Assembly (NCBI RefSeq): GCF_003385235.1
Contig: NZ_PQIA01000097.1
Span: 1-35,621, forward strand
Source of the DNA: Amycolatopsis circi
GTDB taxonomy: Bacteria; Actinomycetota; Actinomycetes; Mycobacteriales; Pseudonocardiaceae
Length of the DNA stretch: 35,621 nt
Direction: 5' to 3'
Position 1 is the stretch's first letter, and every line of letters begins with the position of its first letter. Below are positions 7,180 through 15,755 of this stretch, in pieces. The position numbers and the translations under genes are program-made. The notes beneath the pieces are model-generated. The model did not search any database. It saw nothing but the letters and a program-made list of their open reading frames with translations, and had not been told where the DNA came from.

Positions 7180-7701
7180 TCAGCGCGCAGCTCGCAGGAG
7201 CCGGAGCTGGCCGATCTCCGCGACGTTCTTCATCAGCTCGGCGTTCGCCCACGCGATCAGGTGCCCGATGGTGCGCCGGGGGTCACCGTCCGGCAGGAAC
7301 GGGACGGCGGCGGCCAGGTCGGCGTCGGTGAGCCGGTCCAAGGCAGCAAGCCAATCCGTGCGCAGGCCGCGGAGCCAGGCGATGGCCGGTTCGCCCGGGC
7401 CCGGCCAGACGATGGCGGTCCGCTCCCGCGGTTCGTGGCCGCGGACCTGGTCGAGGGCGGCGCTCCACCACCAGCCGAGGTGCCAGCTCAGCCAGGCGAC
7501 GGTGGGCGCCGGAACGGGATCGGGCTCGCTGTCGGCCCAGTCCGGCGTCCAGGTTCCGTCGTCGGCCTGGTGCATCGTCCAGCACCGCGCAGCGGGCTCC
7601 CAGCCGAAATCACCGGGTTCCAGACGCTCCAGGTGGTACTCGAACAGCGACCAGGCGAGGTCGAACTGCCAGCGCTGGAGTTCGAGGAAGGAATCGGGCA
7701 C
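7180..7701 (-). CDS. DinB-family protein
   Basis: 173 residues from the GTG at 7701. Starts further upstream would overlap the cupin gene on the other strand. The sequence is a four-helix DinB-like protein: an N-terminal helix LQRWQFDLAWSLFEYHLERL, a central VAWLSWHLGWWWSAALD with a metal-ligand-type His, and a C-terminal TIGHLIAWANAELMKNVAEI with a second His. In DinB and YfiT proteins three histidines bind a metal. The third is probably MHQ near residue 45. Family members include mycothiol- or bacillithiol-dependent S-transferases and many uncharacterised stress proteins. It is convergent with the decayed LLM copies (10 bp away) and divergent from the cupin gene (61 bp between starts), so one short region must serve both. 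Confidence 0.8.
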   Translation of the reverse strand: MPDSFLELQRWQFDLAWSLFEYHLERLEPGDFGWEPAARCWTMHQADDGTWTPDWADSEPDPVPAPTVAWLSWHLGWWWSAALDQVRGHEPRERTAIVWPGPGEPAIAWLRGLRTDWLAALDRLTDADLAAAVPFLPDGDPRRTIGHLIAWANAELMKNVAEIGQLRLLRAAR

Positions 7702-7761
7702 CGGCCGACCCTCGCACACCGGAAGACACAGAGGGAACCGGGTTTCCGAGAGAATGGTCCC

Positions 7762-8085
7762 ATGCGCGAAACCGAACCGAAGGTGATCGACGACCTGCTC
7801 GCCCTCGCCCCGATCGAGGCCGGAAAGCTGGGGCACCACACGGTGCTCGACACCGAAGGCGCGCGGGTCATCGTGCTCGCATTCGAGCAGGGACACGTGC
7901 TCAAGGAACACCGCGCACCCCGCGCGCTCCTGCTGCAGGCGCTCGACGGCCATCTCCGGGTCACCGCCGCCGGGGAGACCGTCGACCTGCGGCCGGGCGG
8001 GCTGGTGCACCTTCCGCCGTCGATGCCGCACGCGGTGGAAGCGGTGGCGGACTCGAGGCTGTCGTTGACGCTGCTGGGCGGGTGA
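7762..8085 (+). CDS. small cupin-domain protein
   Basis: 107 residues, ATG at 7762. A single cupin fold covers almost the whole protein. Motif 1 is the segment around GHVLKEHRAPRALLLQALDGHL and motif 2 is LRPGGLVHLPPSMPHAVEA. Metal-binding candidates are His and Glu of KEHRAPR and His of PHAV. The protein is cytosolic and of typical length for stand-alone cupins (100-120). The family has many roles, mostly small-molecule binding or isomerisation, and none can be assigned here. A short hairpin (TCCGGT/ACCGGA, 8097-8113) follows the stop codon. The transporter gene begins 80 bp later, so read-through is possible. Confidence 0.78.
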   Translation: MRETEPKVIDDLLALAPIEAGKLGHHTVLDTEGARVIVLAFEQGHVLKEHRAPRALLLQALDGHLRVTAAGETVDLRPGGLVHLPPSMPHAVEAVADSRLSLTLLGG

Positions 8086-8165
8086 AGCGCCCGCCTTCCG
8101 GTGGTCGACCGGAGGGGAGCTGCCGTGCCAAGATGACGCCGCCTGAACGAGAAGGGGGCTCGGCA

Positions 8166-9464
8166 GTGGTGCTTGAGCAGGACGTGAACACGGCGGGGCG
8201 GGTCCGGCGGGTGGCGCTCGCGAGCGCGATCGGGACGACGATCGAGTGGTACGACTACTTCGCCTACAGCACGGCGACCGCCTTGGTGTTCAACAAGCTT
8301 TTCTTCCCGTCGCTCTCTCCGGCGTCCGGCACGCTCGCCGCGTTCGCGACGCTCGGCGTCGGGTTCGTCGCGCGGCCGCTGGGCGGGATCGTCTGGGGCC
8401 ACTTCGGCGATCGCGTGGGGCGCAAGGCGATGCTGGTCGCCTCTCTGGTGCTGATGGGGCTCGCGACCGCGGGCGTCGGGGCGTTGCCGACGTACCACCA
8501 GGCGGGCGTGATCGCGCCGGTCCTGCTCGTCGTTCTCCGGGTGCTGCAAGGGATTTCGGCCGGCGGGGAGTGGGGCGGCGCGGCGCTGATGGCGGTCGAG
8601 CACGCTCCGGAAGGCAAACGCGGCCGGTACGGGTCCTTCTCGCAGATCGGCGTCCCGGCCGGGCTGATTCTGGCGCAGCTGGTGTTCTTCGCGGTGAACA
8701 ACTCGCTCTCGCCGGAGGAGTTCCGGTCGTGGGGCTGGCGGATCCCGTTCCTGGTCAGCCTCGTGCTGGTGGCGGTCGGGCTGGTGATCCGGCTGCGCGT
8801 GGAGGAAAGCCCGGTGTTCGCGAAGCTGCGCAGCACCGGCGAGCGCAGCAAGCTGCCGATCGTGGAGGTGCTGCGCGCGCGGCCGAAGCAGGTGCTCGCG
8901 GCGGCGGTCAGCTTCATCGCGAACACCGCGCTGGGCTACATCTTCTTCGCTTACCTGCTGTCGTACGGCATTTCGGTGCTGAAGCTGTCCAGCACGACGA
9001 TGCTGGTCGTGGTGATCGTCGGCGGCGTGGTGTGGCTGGCGAGCATCGTCGCGGCGGCGATCTGGTCGGACTCGGTCGGACGGAAACCGGTCTATCTCGC
9101 GGGTTCCGTGCTGCTGGTCGTCTGGTCGATCCCGTTCTTCCTGCTCGTGGACACCGCGCAGCCGTGGCTGCTGATCGTCGCGGTGGTGGTGCTGAACATC
9201 GGCCTCGGCGCGACGTACGGCCCGCAGTCGGCGCTGTTCTCGGAGCTGTTCGAATCCCGGTTCCGCTACAGCGGATCGTCGTTCGCCTACGCCGTGGGCG
9301 CGGTGCTGGGCGGCGGGTTCGCCCCGTTGATCGCGGCCTCCCTGCAGAGTTCGACCGGGACGTCGTTGTCCGTCTCGCTGTACATGGTGGGCGTCGGCGT
9401 GCTCAGTCTCCTCGCCGTGCTGGCGTTCCCGCGCACACCGCTCGTGCCGGTCACAGGAGAGTGA
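8166..9464 (+). CDS. MFS transporter, metabolite:H+ symporter (MHS) type
   Basis: 432 residues from the GTG at 8166, chosen for the AAGGGGG site at 8151-8157. The ATG at 8133 is an alternative. Twelve hydrophobic segments are apparent. The MHS signature is strong: GTTIEWYDYFAYSTATALVF at the first helix, FLVARPLGG-like GFVARPLGGIVWGHFGDRVGRKAMLV (MFS motif A between helices 2 and 3), and GGEWGGAALMAVEHAP in helix 4-5. The C-terminal half repeats motif A as SDSVGRKP. Members such as shikimate, proline/betaine and dicarboxylate permeases import organic acids with protons in the inner membrane. The substrate is not predictable from this sequence. The 3' end overlaps the convergent SGNH gene by 14 bp. 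Confidence 0.88.
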   Translation: MVLEQDVNTAGRVRRVALASAIGTTIEWYDYFAYSTATALVFNKLFFPSLSPASGTLAAFATLGVGFVARPLGGIVWGHFGDRVGRKAMLVASLVLMGLATAGVGALPTYHQAGVIAPVLLVVLRVLQGISAGGEWGGAALMAVEHAPEGKRGRYGSFSQIGVPAGLILAQLVFFAVNNSLSPEEFRSWGWRIPFLVSLVLVAVGLVIRLRVEESPVFAKLRSTGERSKLPIVEVLRARPKQVLAAAVSFIANTALGYIFFAYLLSYGISVLKLSSTTMLVVVIVGGVVWLASIVAAAIWSDSVGRKPVYLAGSVLLVVWSIPFFLLVDTAQPWLLIVAVVVLNIGLGATYGPQSALFSELFESRFRYSGSSFAYAVGAVLGGGFAPLIAASLQSSTGTSLSVSLYMVGVGVLSLLAVLAFPRTPLVPVTGE

Positions 9465-10641
9465 GCGGCACCGCGTCGGCCATCCGCTGGTACCCGGCGT
9501 CGTTCGGGTGCAGGTGGTCGCCGGAGTCGTAGGCGGGGAGCATCGCGAGCGGGTCGGCGGGATCGCGCACGGCCGCGTCGAAGTCGACGACGCCGTCGTA
9601 GATCCCGCTGGTCCGGATGAAGGCGTTCACCGCCTGGCGGGTTTTCTCCAGCGTCGGGTCGTAGATCTTCCAGCCCTTGAACGGCGTCAGCGTGCCGCCG
9701 ATGACCCGGATGCCCTGCGCCTTGGCCTGCGCGACGATCTGCCGCAGCGCGGAAACGATCATCGCCGGATCGGTCTGGTGCGGGTTCTGCTGGATGTCGT
9801 TGATGCCTTCGAGCACGATCAGCGTGCGGACGTCGCCGCTGGTCAGCACGTCGTCGGCGAGCCGGGCGAGCGCGTTGCGGCCGGAGGTGCCGCCGTCGAG
9901 CAGCAGCCGGTTGCCGCTGATCCCGGCGTTGAGCACGCCGAGCCGTCCGTGCAGCCGGTCGCTCAGCTTGTCCGGCCAGCGCCGGTTCGCGCCGGGCGTC
10001 GAGTGCGCACCGTCGGTGATCGAATCGCCGAGCGTCACGACCGTGCCGCGCGCCGGTCCGCGGACGTCGACTTCGCTGACGTAGTGCCACACCGCGGTCT
10101 GCTCGGTGAACGACGCGCCGGATTCCTCGCCCGCGAAGTCGCCGGCGCGGGTGAAGAACGACGTCTGCTGGGCGAGCGGATGGTAGGTGACCGGGCCGGA
10201 CGGCGTCGGCACGTAAGTGGTCACCAGGAGGTCCGCGTCGGCCGGAACGCGCAGCCACGCGGGGTCGCTCAGCACCTCGGCACCCGGCGGAACGACCACA
10301 GTGGACTGTCCGCTGAACGTCAGTGTGCGCATCGTGCCGCTGACCGCGCGCGGGCCGTCGGCGGCGACGGCGAGCGTCACGTGGCCGAAGGTGAGCGGCG
10401 CGGTGCCGAAGGTGTTGGAAAGCCTTACCCTGGCCTGGTTTCCGCCCGCGCTGGTGTGCACGACGTTGCGGATCGAGTAGTTCGGATACCCCTGCGGCGT
10501 GTTCGCCACCGCGGCCGCGGGCGCCGCCGCCCACGTGCCCACCCAGCCGTGCGCGGCCAGGTCGCCCTCGGCACTGCCCGACGCGGTGACCGCGCCCAGC
10601 GTGAGCACGGCCGCCACGCCCAGAGTCAGGATCCGTTTCAT
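9451..10641 (-). CDS. secreted SGNH/GDSL-type esterase
   Basis: 396 residues, ATG at 10641. The N-terminus is a Sec signal peptide (basic MKR, then ILTLGVAAVLTLGAVTASGSA). Residues of about 35-200 are a beta-rich accessory region (WVGTWAAAP, IRNVVHTSAGG, VRLSNTFGTAPLTFGHVTLA) characteristic of extracellular SGNH hydrolases. The catalytic domain follows: block I GDSITDG with nucleophile Ser207, block II GISGNR, block III GINDI, and block V DHLHPND with Asp375 and His378. All four SGNH blocks are present, so it should be active as an esterase or acyl-hydrolase, perhaps on decorated polysaccharides. The gene is divergent from the S53 peptidase (138 bp between starts), another hydrolase. Confidence 0.9.
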   Translation of the reverse strand: MKRILTLGVAAVLTLGAVTASGSAEGDLAAHGWVGTWAAAPAAAVANTPQGYPNYSIRNVVHTSAGGNQARVRLSNTFGTAPLTFGHVTLAVAADGPRAVSGTMRTLTFSGQSTVVVPPGAEVLSDPAWLRVPADADLLVTTYVPTPSGPVTYHPLAQQTSFFTRAGDFAGEESGASFTEQTAVWHYVSEVDVRGPARGTVVTLGDSITDGAHSTPGANRRWPDKLSDRLHGRLGVLNAGISGNRLLLDGGTSGRNALARLADDVLTSGDVRTLIVLEGINDIQQNPHQTDPAMIVSALRQIVAQAKAQGIRVIGGTLTPFKGWKIYDPTLEKTRQAVNAFIRTSGIYDGVVDFDAAVRDPADPLAMLPAYDSGDHLHPNDAGYQRMADAVPLTLL

Positions 10642-10779
10642 GGAGACACTGTGCGCGCGCCCGCGCGCCGCGGCATCCGCGGTCCCGGTCATCGGGTCGA
10701 CAGAAAACCGGACAGGTTCTGCCTCCGGACGGGGGATACGACGGTGGTGGACCTGCCGGAAGGGGTTCACCATAGAGTG

Positions 10780-12330
10780 ATGACAGATACACAATGGGTA
10801 TCGCTATCCGGAAGTCTGCGTCCCGCGCTGGCCGAGGCCGAGGTGCTCGGCCCGCTCGACGCGGACGCCACCGTCACCGCGACCGTCGTGCTGCGGCGGC
10901 GCGCCGAACTGGACGTCGCCGCGCTGAGCGAACCGCTCGCTCCCGCGGACTTCGCCGAACGCTACGGGGCCGCCGCCGACGATCTCGACCTGGTCCGCAC
11001 TGTCCTCACCGACGCCGGGCTCACCGTCACCGACGCGCACGCCGGATCGCGCCGCGTCTCGGTCCGGGGCCCGGCGCGCGCGATGACGGCCGCGTTCAAG
11101 ACCGAACTGAACCGGGTCCGCCACGGCGAGGGCGGCGAATTCGCCGCGCGCACCGGGGAACTGGAACTGCCCGCCGCGCTCGGCGACGTCGTGGTCGCGG
11201 TGCTCGGCCTGGACGAGCGGCCGCAGGCGCGAGCGCAGTTCCGGCTGCACAAGGAAGCCGCCGGGCAGGGCTACACGCCGGACCAGGTCGGCCAGTTGTA
11301 CGGGTTCCCGGCCGACGCCGACGGCACCGGGCAGACCGTCGCGGTGATCGAACTCGGCGGCGGGTACAAGCCGGAGGACCTTCAGAAGTACTTCGCCGGC
11401 TTGAAGATCGCCGAACCGAAGGTGACCGCGGCCGGGGTCGACGGCGGCAAGAACGCGCCGACCGGCGACCCGAACTCGGCCGACGGGGAAGTGCTGCTGG
11501 ACATCGAGGTGATCGGCGCGCTCGCGCCGGGAGCCGCGCAGGTGGTCTACTTCGCGCCGAACACCGACCAGGGTTTCCTGGACGCGGTGAGCACCGCGGT
11601 GCACGCGACGCCCACTCCGGTCGCGGTCAGCATCAGCTGGGGCCAGTCCGAGGACCAGTGGACGCCGCAGGCCCGCACCGCGATGGACCAGGCGTTCGCC
11701 GACGCCGCCGCGCTCGGCGTGACGGTGTGCTGCGCGTCCGGCGACAACGGCAGCGCCGACGGGCAAACCGACGGGGCGCAGCACGTCGATTTCCCGGCGT
11801 CGAGCCCGCACGCGCTCGCCTGCGGCGGCACCAAGCTCGACGGCACCCCGCCGTCCACAGTGAACTCCGAAACGGTCTGGAACACCTCCGGCGGCGGGGC
11901 GACCGGCGGCGGCGTGAGCGACGCGTTCCCGGTGCCGGACTTCCAGAAGGCCGCGGGCGTGCCGACGCGGGCGGGGGACGGCAAACCCGGCCGCGGCGTC
12001 CCGGACGTGGCGGGCAACGCGGATCCGTCGACGGGGTACCGGGTTCTGGTCGACGGACAGCAGATCGTCGTCGGCGGCACGAGCGCGGTTTCGCCGTTGT
12101 GGTCGGCGTTGCTGGCCCGGCTGGCGCAGGTGGCCGGGCGCGGATTCGGGCTGGTGCACAGCAAGCTGTACGCCGGGGTCGGCGCGGGCAACGCGCAGCC
12201 GGGGTTCCGCGACATCACCCAAGGCGGCAACGGGGCGTACTCCGCCGCGGCGGGATGGGACGCGTGCACCGGGCTCGGGGTGCCGGACGGTGCGGCGCTG
12301 CACCAGGTTCTCGGCGGTAAAAAGTCCTGA
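10780..12330 (+). CDS. S53-family (kumamolisin/sedolisin-like) serine-carboxyl peptidase
   Basis: 516 residues, ATG at 10780 (a GTG at 10777 is adjacent), with GGAAGGGG at 10759-10766. Residues of about 1-160 form the S53 activation prodomain (LSEPLAPADFAERYG, VSVRGPARAMTAAFKTEL). The linker GQGYTPDQVGQLYGFP marks the start of the mature enzyme. The catalytic set of the family is intact: Glu237 and Asp241 in GEVLLDIEVIGA, oxyanion Asp322 in ASGDNGS, and nucleophile Ser435 in GGTSAVSP. A Ca-binding end with DITQGGNGAY is also present. S53 enzymes are acid-active endopeptidases that self-process. No signal peptide is visible, as in kumamolisin, so the export route is unclear. Confidence 0.92.
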   Translation: MTDTQWVSLSGSLRPALAEAEVLGPLDADATVTATVVLRRRAELDVAALSEPLAPADFAERYGAAADDLDLVRTVLTDAGLTVTDAHAGSRRVSVRGPARAMTAAFKTELNRVRHGEGGEFAARTGELELPAALGDVVVAVLGLDERPQARAQFRLHKEAAGQGYTPDQVGQLYGFPADADGTGQTVAVIELGGGYKPEDLQKYFAGLKIAEPKVTAAGVDGGKNAPTGDPNSADGEVLLDIEVIGALAPGAAQVVYFAPNTDQGFLDAVSTAVHATPTPVAVSISWGQSEDQWTPQARTAMDQAFADAAALGVTVCCASGDNGSADGQTDGAQHVDFPASSPHALACGGTKLDGTPPSTVNSETVWNTSGGGATGGGVSDAFPVPDFQKAAGVPTRAGDGKPGRGVPDVAGNADPSTGYRVLVDGQQIVVGGTSAVSPLWSALLARLAQVAGRGFGLVHSKLYAGVGAGNAQPGFRDITQGGNGAYSAAAGWDACTGLGVPDGAALHQVLGGKKS

Positions 12331-12344
12331 ATGGACAGTCAGGA
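12325..12344. terminator. short hairpin shared by two convergent stops
   Basis: TCCTGA (12325-12330) and TCAGGA (12339-12344) form a 6-bp stem with an 8-nt loop. The stem contains the stop codons of the S53 peptidase and of the convergent LLM gene, leaving 8 bp between the genes. It is a weak candidate for a bidirectional terminator. Confidence 0.35.
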
Positions 12345-13379
12345 GGCGGTGCCGAATTCCTTCCGGATCCTCGGAAGGACCTCGGCGCCGAGCAGTTCGA
12401 TCGCCTTCATGACCTTGCGGTGCGGCACGCCGGACCAGTCCATCTGCATGGCGTAGCGGTCGGCCCCGGTGAGTTTCCCGACGGCGATCAGCCGGTCGGC
12501 CACCTCGTCGGGGCTGCCGACGAACAGCGCGCTGGCGTCCCGCGTGTATTCGTCGTACTCCGCGCGGGTCGGGATCTGCCAGCCGCGGGCCCGCGCGCCG
12601 TACTTCATGGTTTCCAGCCAGTACGGGTAGAAACTCTCCTTGGCGTCCTGCGAATTCTCCGCGACGAGGCCGATCGCGCTCATCGTGACGTGCAGGTCGC
12701 CGGGGGAGTGCTCGCCCGCTTCGCCCGCCCGGCGGTAGAGGTCCACGAGCGGCGCGAACCGCTCCGGCTCCCCGCCGATCACCGCGTACACCACGGGCAG
12801 GCCGAGCAGCCCGGCGCGCACCGACGACTCCGGATGCCCGCCGGTGCCGACCGAGATCCGCAGCCGCCGCCCGTACGGCCGCGGGTACACATGCGCGTCG
12901 GTGAGCGGCGGGCGGAACCGGCCGGACCAGGTGATCGGGTCCTCGCGGTCGAGCCGCAGCAGCAGCGCGAGCTTCTCTTCGAACAACTCGTCGTACTCGG
13001 TGAGGTCGGCCCCGAAGAGCGGGAACGACTCGGTGAAGGAACCCCGTCCGGCGAGCAGTTCCGCACGGCCGCGGCTGAGCTGGTCCAGCGTCGTGAACTG
13101 CTGGTACACCCGCACCGGATCCTCGGTGGAGAGCACGGTGACCGCGCTGGACAGCGTGATGCGCTCGGTGACGCTCGCCGCGGCGGCCAGCACGGTCGCC
13201 GGGTTCGAGATCGCGAACTGCTCCAGGTGGTGCTCGCCGAGGCCGTAGAAGCCGAGGCCGAGTTCGTCGGCCAGCCGGATCCGCTCCAGCGTTTCGGCGA
13301 GCCGCTGCGCGACCGGGACCTGCTCGCCGGTCACCGGGTCGGCGGGCCGGTCGCCGAAACTGTAGATGCCGAGTTCCAT
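12339..13379 (-). CDS. LLM-class flavin-dependent oxidoreductase
   Basis: 346 residues, ATG at 13379 with GAGGAAG upstream. The N-terminus MELGIYSFGDRPADPVTGE, the DELGLGFYGLGEHH motif, ITLSSAVTVLSTEDPVRVYQQFTTLDQLSRGRAELLAGRGSF and a later LRISVGTGGHPESS are all luciferase-like TIM-barrel features. The first 70 residues resemble the CE1758/YhbW-like FMN-dependent luciferase group rather than the F420 group of the gene at 6047. Length is typical (330-360). The substrate is unknown. It is convergent with the S53 peptidase gene and divergent from the L,D-transpeptidase gene, so it is probably transcribed alone. Confidence 0.88.
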   Translation of the reverse strand: MELGIYSFGDRPADPVTGEQVPVAQRLAETLERIRLADELGLGFYGLGEHHLEQFAISNPATVLAAAASVTERITLSSAVTVLSTEDPVRVYQQFTTLDQLSRGRAELLAGRGSFTESFPLFGADLTEYDELFEEKLALLLRLDREDPITWSGRFRPPLTDAHVYPRPYGRRLRISVGTGGHPESSVRAGLLGLPVVYAVIGGEPERFAPLVDLYRRAGEAGEHSPGDLHVTMSAIGLVAENSQDAKESFYPYWLETMKYGARARGWQIPTRAEYDEYTRDASALFVGSPDEVADRLIAVGKLTGADRYAMQMDWSGVPHRKVMKAIELLGAEVLPRIRKEFGTAS

Positions 13380-13495
13380 CGCTTCACTTCCTCGTCGTCG
13401 CCCGCCGACGATACCGGTTGTTGACGCGTCATCGTTCGCAACCTTTCGGCCCGCTCGCCCGTAGCGGAGGGGGAGCGAAAGGCGGGAGCGGACGG

Positions 13496-13996
13496 ATGCG
13501 CGGGAAAATCGTCGCGATGGTGCTGGCCGGGACGGCCGTGGTCGCGGCCGGGTGCGGGGCGGAGGCGGAACCGGAGGCGCAGGCGGCCGGGCAGCCGCTG
13601 GCGCCGTCGCCGGAACTGCCCGTGCCGCGGGTCACGCACACGCCGCCGAGCCCGCCGTGCTCAGTGGGCACCGGCGCGTGCGCGAGCCTCTCGCTGCGGC
13701 GGGCATGGCTGATCGACGACGGCGTGGTGGTGCGCTCGGTCCCGATGGAACCGGGCAGCCCCGGCCAGCCGACCCCGACCGGGACGTTCAGGGTGGCGTG
13801 GAAGGACCGCGTGCACCGCAGCGACGAGTACGGCGACGACATGCCGAACTCGGTCTTCTTCGCCGCGGGCGGCATCGCCTTCCACGCCGGACCGCTCGAC
13901 CGGCCGTCGCACGGCTGCATCCACCTGACCGAGGAGGATTCGGCGCTGTTCTTCGACCGGCTCCCGGTGGGGGCGAAGGTGGAGGTGCGCGGCTGA
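13496..13996 (+). CDS. L,D-transpeptidase (YkuD) lipoprotein
   Basis: 166 residues, ATG at 13496 with GGGAGCGG upstream. The N-terminus is a lipoprotein signal: MRGK, a hydrophobic stretch, and lipobox VAAGC with Cys20 as the acylation site. A Pro/Ala-rich spacer (21-55) follows, then a short YkuD domain (about 60-166). Its catalytic motif is HAGPLDRPSHGCIHL, with the nucleophile Cys141 and the upstream His. TPTGTFRVAWKDRVH is the usual YkuD strand pair. YkuD enzymes make 3-3 cross-links in peptidoglycan or attach proteins to it. The motif ends HL where many have RM or RN, a mild variation. It lacks the Ig-like domains of mycobacterial Ldt proteins. It should be tethered to the outer face of the cell membrane. 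Confidence 0.87.
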   Translation: MRGKIVAMVLAGTAVVAAGCGAEAEPEAQAAGQPLAPSPELPVPRVTHTPPSPPCSVGTGACASLSLRRAWLIDDGVVVRSVPMEPGSPGQPTPTGTFRVAWKDRVHRSDEYGDDMPNSVFFAAGGIAFHAGPLDRPSHGCIHLTEEDSALFFDRLPVGAKVEVRG

Positions 13997-14005
13997 GGGG
14001 ACGGC

Positions 14006-14419
14006 TCAGCCGGGCTGCCCGATGTTGACCATCCAGGAAATCCCGAACCGGTCGGTGCAGGCGCCGAATTCGTCGCCCCACATCTGCTTCTCCAGCGGAA
14101 CCGTCACCGTTCCGCCGTCGGACAGCTTTTCCCAGCAGCCGCGCAGCAGTTCGCCGTCGTCGCCGCTGAGGCTGATCGAGATGTTCGTGCCCGGGTTGTG
14201 CTCCGTGCCGGGCGGGACGTCGGCGGCCATGAGCGTGAAGCCGTTGTCGCCTTCCAGCATCGCGTGCATGATGCCGTCCGCGTAGCTGGCCCCCGCGGGT
14301 GCGCCGGACTCCCCGAAGGTGTTCAGCGCGAGGTCGCCGCCGAACACGTCGTGGTAGTACTCCATCGCTTCGCGCGCGTTGCCCGCGAAGCTGAGGTACG
14401 GGTTGAGTTTCGAGGCCAT
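14006..14419 (-). CDS. VOC-family (PhnB-like) protein
   Basis: 137 residues, ATG at 14419 with GAGGAGGG just upstream. The sequence matches the PhnB/YjdN-type glyoxalase-like (VOC) group: NPYLSFAGNAREAMEYYHDVFGG at the N-terminus, IMHAMLEGDNGFTLMAADVPPG in the middle, ISISLSGDDGELLRGCWEKLSDGGTVTVPLEKQMWGDEFGACTDRFGISWMVN at the end. Length is standard. Members are metal-binding or metal-free dimers and few have a known reaction. It ends 9 bp from the convergent L,D-transpeptidase stop and lies downstream of the sigma-factor operon in the same direction, but a strong hairpin (14481-14506) separates them. Confidence 0.85.
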   Translation of the reverse strand: MASKLNPYLSFAGNAREAMEYYHDVFGGDLALNTFGESGAPAGASYADGIMHAMLEGDNGFTLMAADVPPGTEHNPGTNISISLSGDDGELLRGCWEKLSDGGTVTVPLEKQMWGDEFGACTDRFGISWMVNIGQPG

Positions 14420-14480
14420 CGGGCCCTCCTCAAGTACTGGACGGACTCGAATCGTCGCAGCTCTGAAAGGGCGCGACAAC

Positions 14481-14506
14481 GGGGTCAAGCCCGGTCGGGC
14501 GACCCC
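14481..14506 (-). terminator. terminator of the rsbW-sigF operon
   Basis: GGGGTC (14481-14486) pairs with GACCCC (14501-14506), and GCCCG (14489-14493) with CGGGC (14496-14500), leaving a 2-nt bulge and a 2-nt loop. It begins 15 bp past the sigma gene's stop on the minus strand and lies before the VOC gene, so it probably separates the two transcripts. Confidence 0.6.
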
Positions 14507-14520
14507 CCTCGCGGGAATCC

Positions 14521-15306
14521 TCAGGGGTCGCCGGTGAGCTTGTCGCGCAGCTGTTCGAGAGTTTGCGACAGCAGCCGGGACACGTGCATCTGGGAGATCC
14601 CGACCTGCTCGGCGATCTGCGTCTGCGTGAGACCGCCGAAGAACCGCATCACCAGGATGGCGCGCTCCCGCTTGGGCAGCTCGCGCAGCAGCGGTTGCAG
14701 CGCCTCGTGGTTCTCGATGTGCTCGATCTCCGGGTCGTCGCTGCCGAGCGTGTCGGCGAGCAGCAGCGGCTCGGCGTCGTCGTGCACCGGCTTGTCCACC
14801 GACAGCGTCTGGTACGCGTGGCCCGCGACGAGCCCCTCGTGGACCTCGGAGAGTTCGAGGCCGAGGTGCTCGGCGAGTTCGGTGGGCGTCGGCGCGCGGC
14901 CGAGCGTCTGCGACAGCGTGGCCGAGCCGCGGCTGAGCGCGAGGTGCAGTTCCTTGAGCCGGCGCGGAACGCGGACCGACCAGCCGGTGTCGCGGAAGTA
15001 CCGGCGGATCTCGCCCATGATCGTGGGCACGGCGAAGGACAGGAAGTCCGGGCCGCGGTCCGGGGTGAACCGGTCGATCGCGTTGATCAGCCCGATCCGG
15101 GCGACCTGGACCAGGTCCTCGCGCGGTTCGCCGCGTCCGGTGAACCGGGTCGCGATGTGCTCGGCGACCGGCAGGAATTCGGTGACGAGCTGTTCGCGCA
15201 GCCGCGGCCGCTGCCCGTCGTCGGGGGGCAGAGCGGCGAGCTGTTCGAACAGAGGCGCGGTGTGCGCGTATTCGTCACGGTGGCGGGTGGCCGGTTGCTG
15301 GTTCAC
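14521..15306 (-). CDS. sigF: SigF/SigB-family RNA polymerase sigma factor
   Basis: 261 residues, GTG at 15306 with GGGAGGGAAG upstream. All sigma-70 group 3 regions are present: region 2 (PVAEHIATRFTGRGEPREDLVQVARIGLINAIDRFTPDRGPDFLSFAVPTIMGEIRRYFRD), region 3 (VRVPRRLKELHLAL... TPTELAEHLGLELSEVHEGL), and region 4 with the HTH GGLTQTQIAEQVGISQMHVSRLLSQTLEQLR. The DFLSFAVPTIMGEIRRYFRDT segment and overall length are those of SigF/SigB stress or developmental sigma factors. Actinomycetes carry several paralogues, so the gene name is by family only. Its start overlaps the end of the rsbW-like gene by 4 bp (GTGA), implying translational coupling. Confidence 0.9.
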   Translation of the reverse strand: MNQQPATRHRDEYAHTAPLFEQLAALPPDDGQRPRLREQLVTEFLPVAEHIATRFTGRGEPREDLVQVARIGLINAIDRFTPDRGPDFLSFAVPTIMGEIRRYFRDTGWSVRVPRRLKELHLALSRGSATLSQTLGRAPTPTELAEHLGLELSEVHEGLVAGHAYQTLSVDKPVHDDAEPLLLADTLGSDDPEIEHIENHEALQPLLRELPKRERAILVMRFFGGLTQTQIAEQVGISQMHVSRLLSQTLEQLRDKLTGDP

Positions 15307-15755
15307 CCGCTTCCCTCCCGGTGAAGGTCGAGGTCGAGGGTCAGCGCGTATCCGCCTTCCGCCGCGTCCGGCACGCAGCGCGCCGACACGTTCGCGGCGA
15401 GGGTGGTCAGCACGTGCCAGCCGAAACTTCGTTCGCTCGGCGGCTCGGCGTGCTCGGTGCGGGTCTTGACGCCGAACCGGATCCCGTCGGGCGAGACGGT
15501 GAACTGGCAGGTCATCGCCGCGCCGGGGGCGGCCGTCGAGACGACCTGGGCGCACGCCTCGTCGACGGCCATCTTGGCGTCGGCGATCGCGTCCAGCCCG
15601 TAATCGGCCCGCGCGGCGACTGCCTGCGCGAGCATGCGGACAAGCGGGATCTGGTAGGTCTCCGCCGGAAGCCGAAGCTCGATCACCTCGTCGAGCAAAC
15701 GGTCCACGGCTGGCATGCCGCCGCTGGCGCGGCTGCCGGGTCCCTCGTCGTTCAT
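15303..15755 (-). CDS. rsbW: RsbW-like anti-sigma factor (GHKL fold)
   Basis: 150 residues, ATG at 15755, encoded immediately upstream of the sigma gene with a 4-bp stop-start overlap. The layout and the pattern LRLPAETYQIPLVRMLAQAVAAR...DAIADAKMAVDEACAQVV identify a GHKL anti-sigma factor of the RsbW/UsfX type, which holds SigF inactive. In RsbW the N-box has E-x-x-x-N. Here it is EACAQ (Glu66, Gln70), and I cannot see a clear DxGxG ATP-lid box before SFGWHVLTTLAANV. The protein may therefore bind nucleotide weakly or lack kinase activity. A GTGT-N16-GGGTAT pair on the minus strand (15765-15790) could be a SigF-type autoregulatory promoter, but its -35 is imperfect and it would give almost no leader. 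Confidence 0.82.
   Translation of the reverse strand: MNDEGPGSRASGGMPAVDRLLDEVIELRLPAETYQIPLVRMLAQAVAARADYGLDAIADAKMAVDEACAQVVSTAAPGAAMTCQFTVSPDGIRFGVKTRTEHAEPPSERSFGWHVLTTLAANVSARCVPDAAEGGYALTLDLDLHREGSG

Noticed and set aside
10804..12303. 499-codon open frame antisense to the S53 peptidase
   Set aside because: It mirrors a gene with intact catalytic motifs. High GC leaves long antisense frames, and this one has no recognisable domain or ribosome site.
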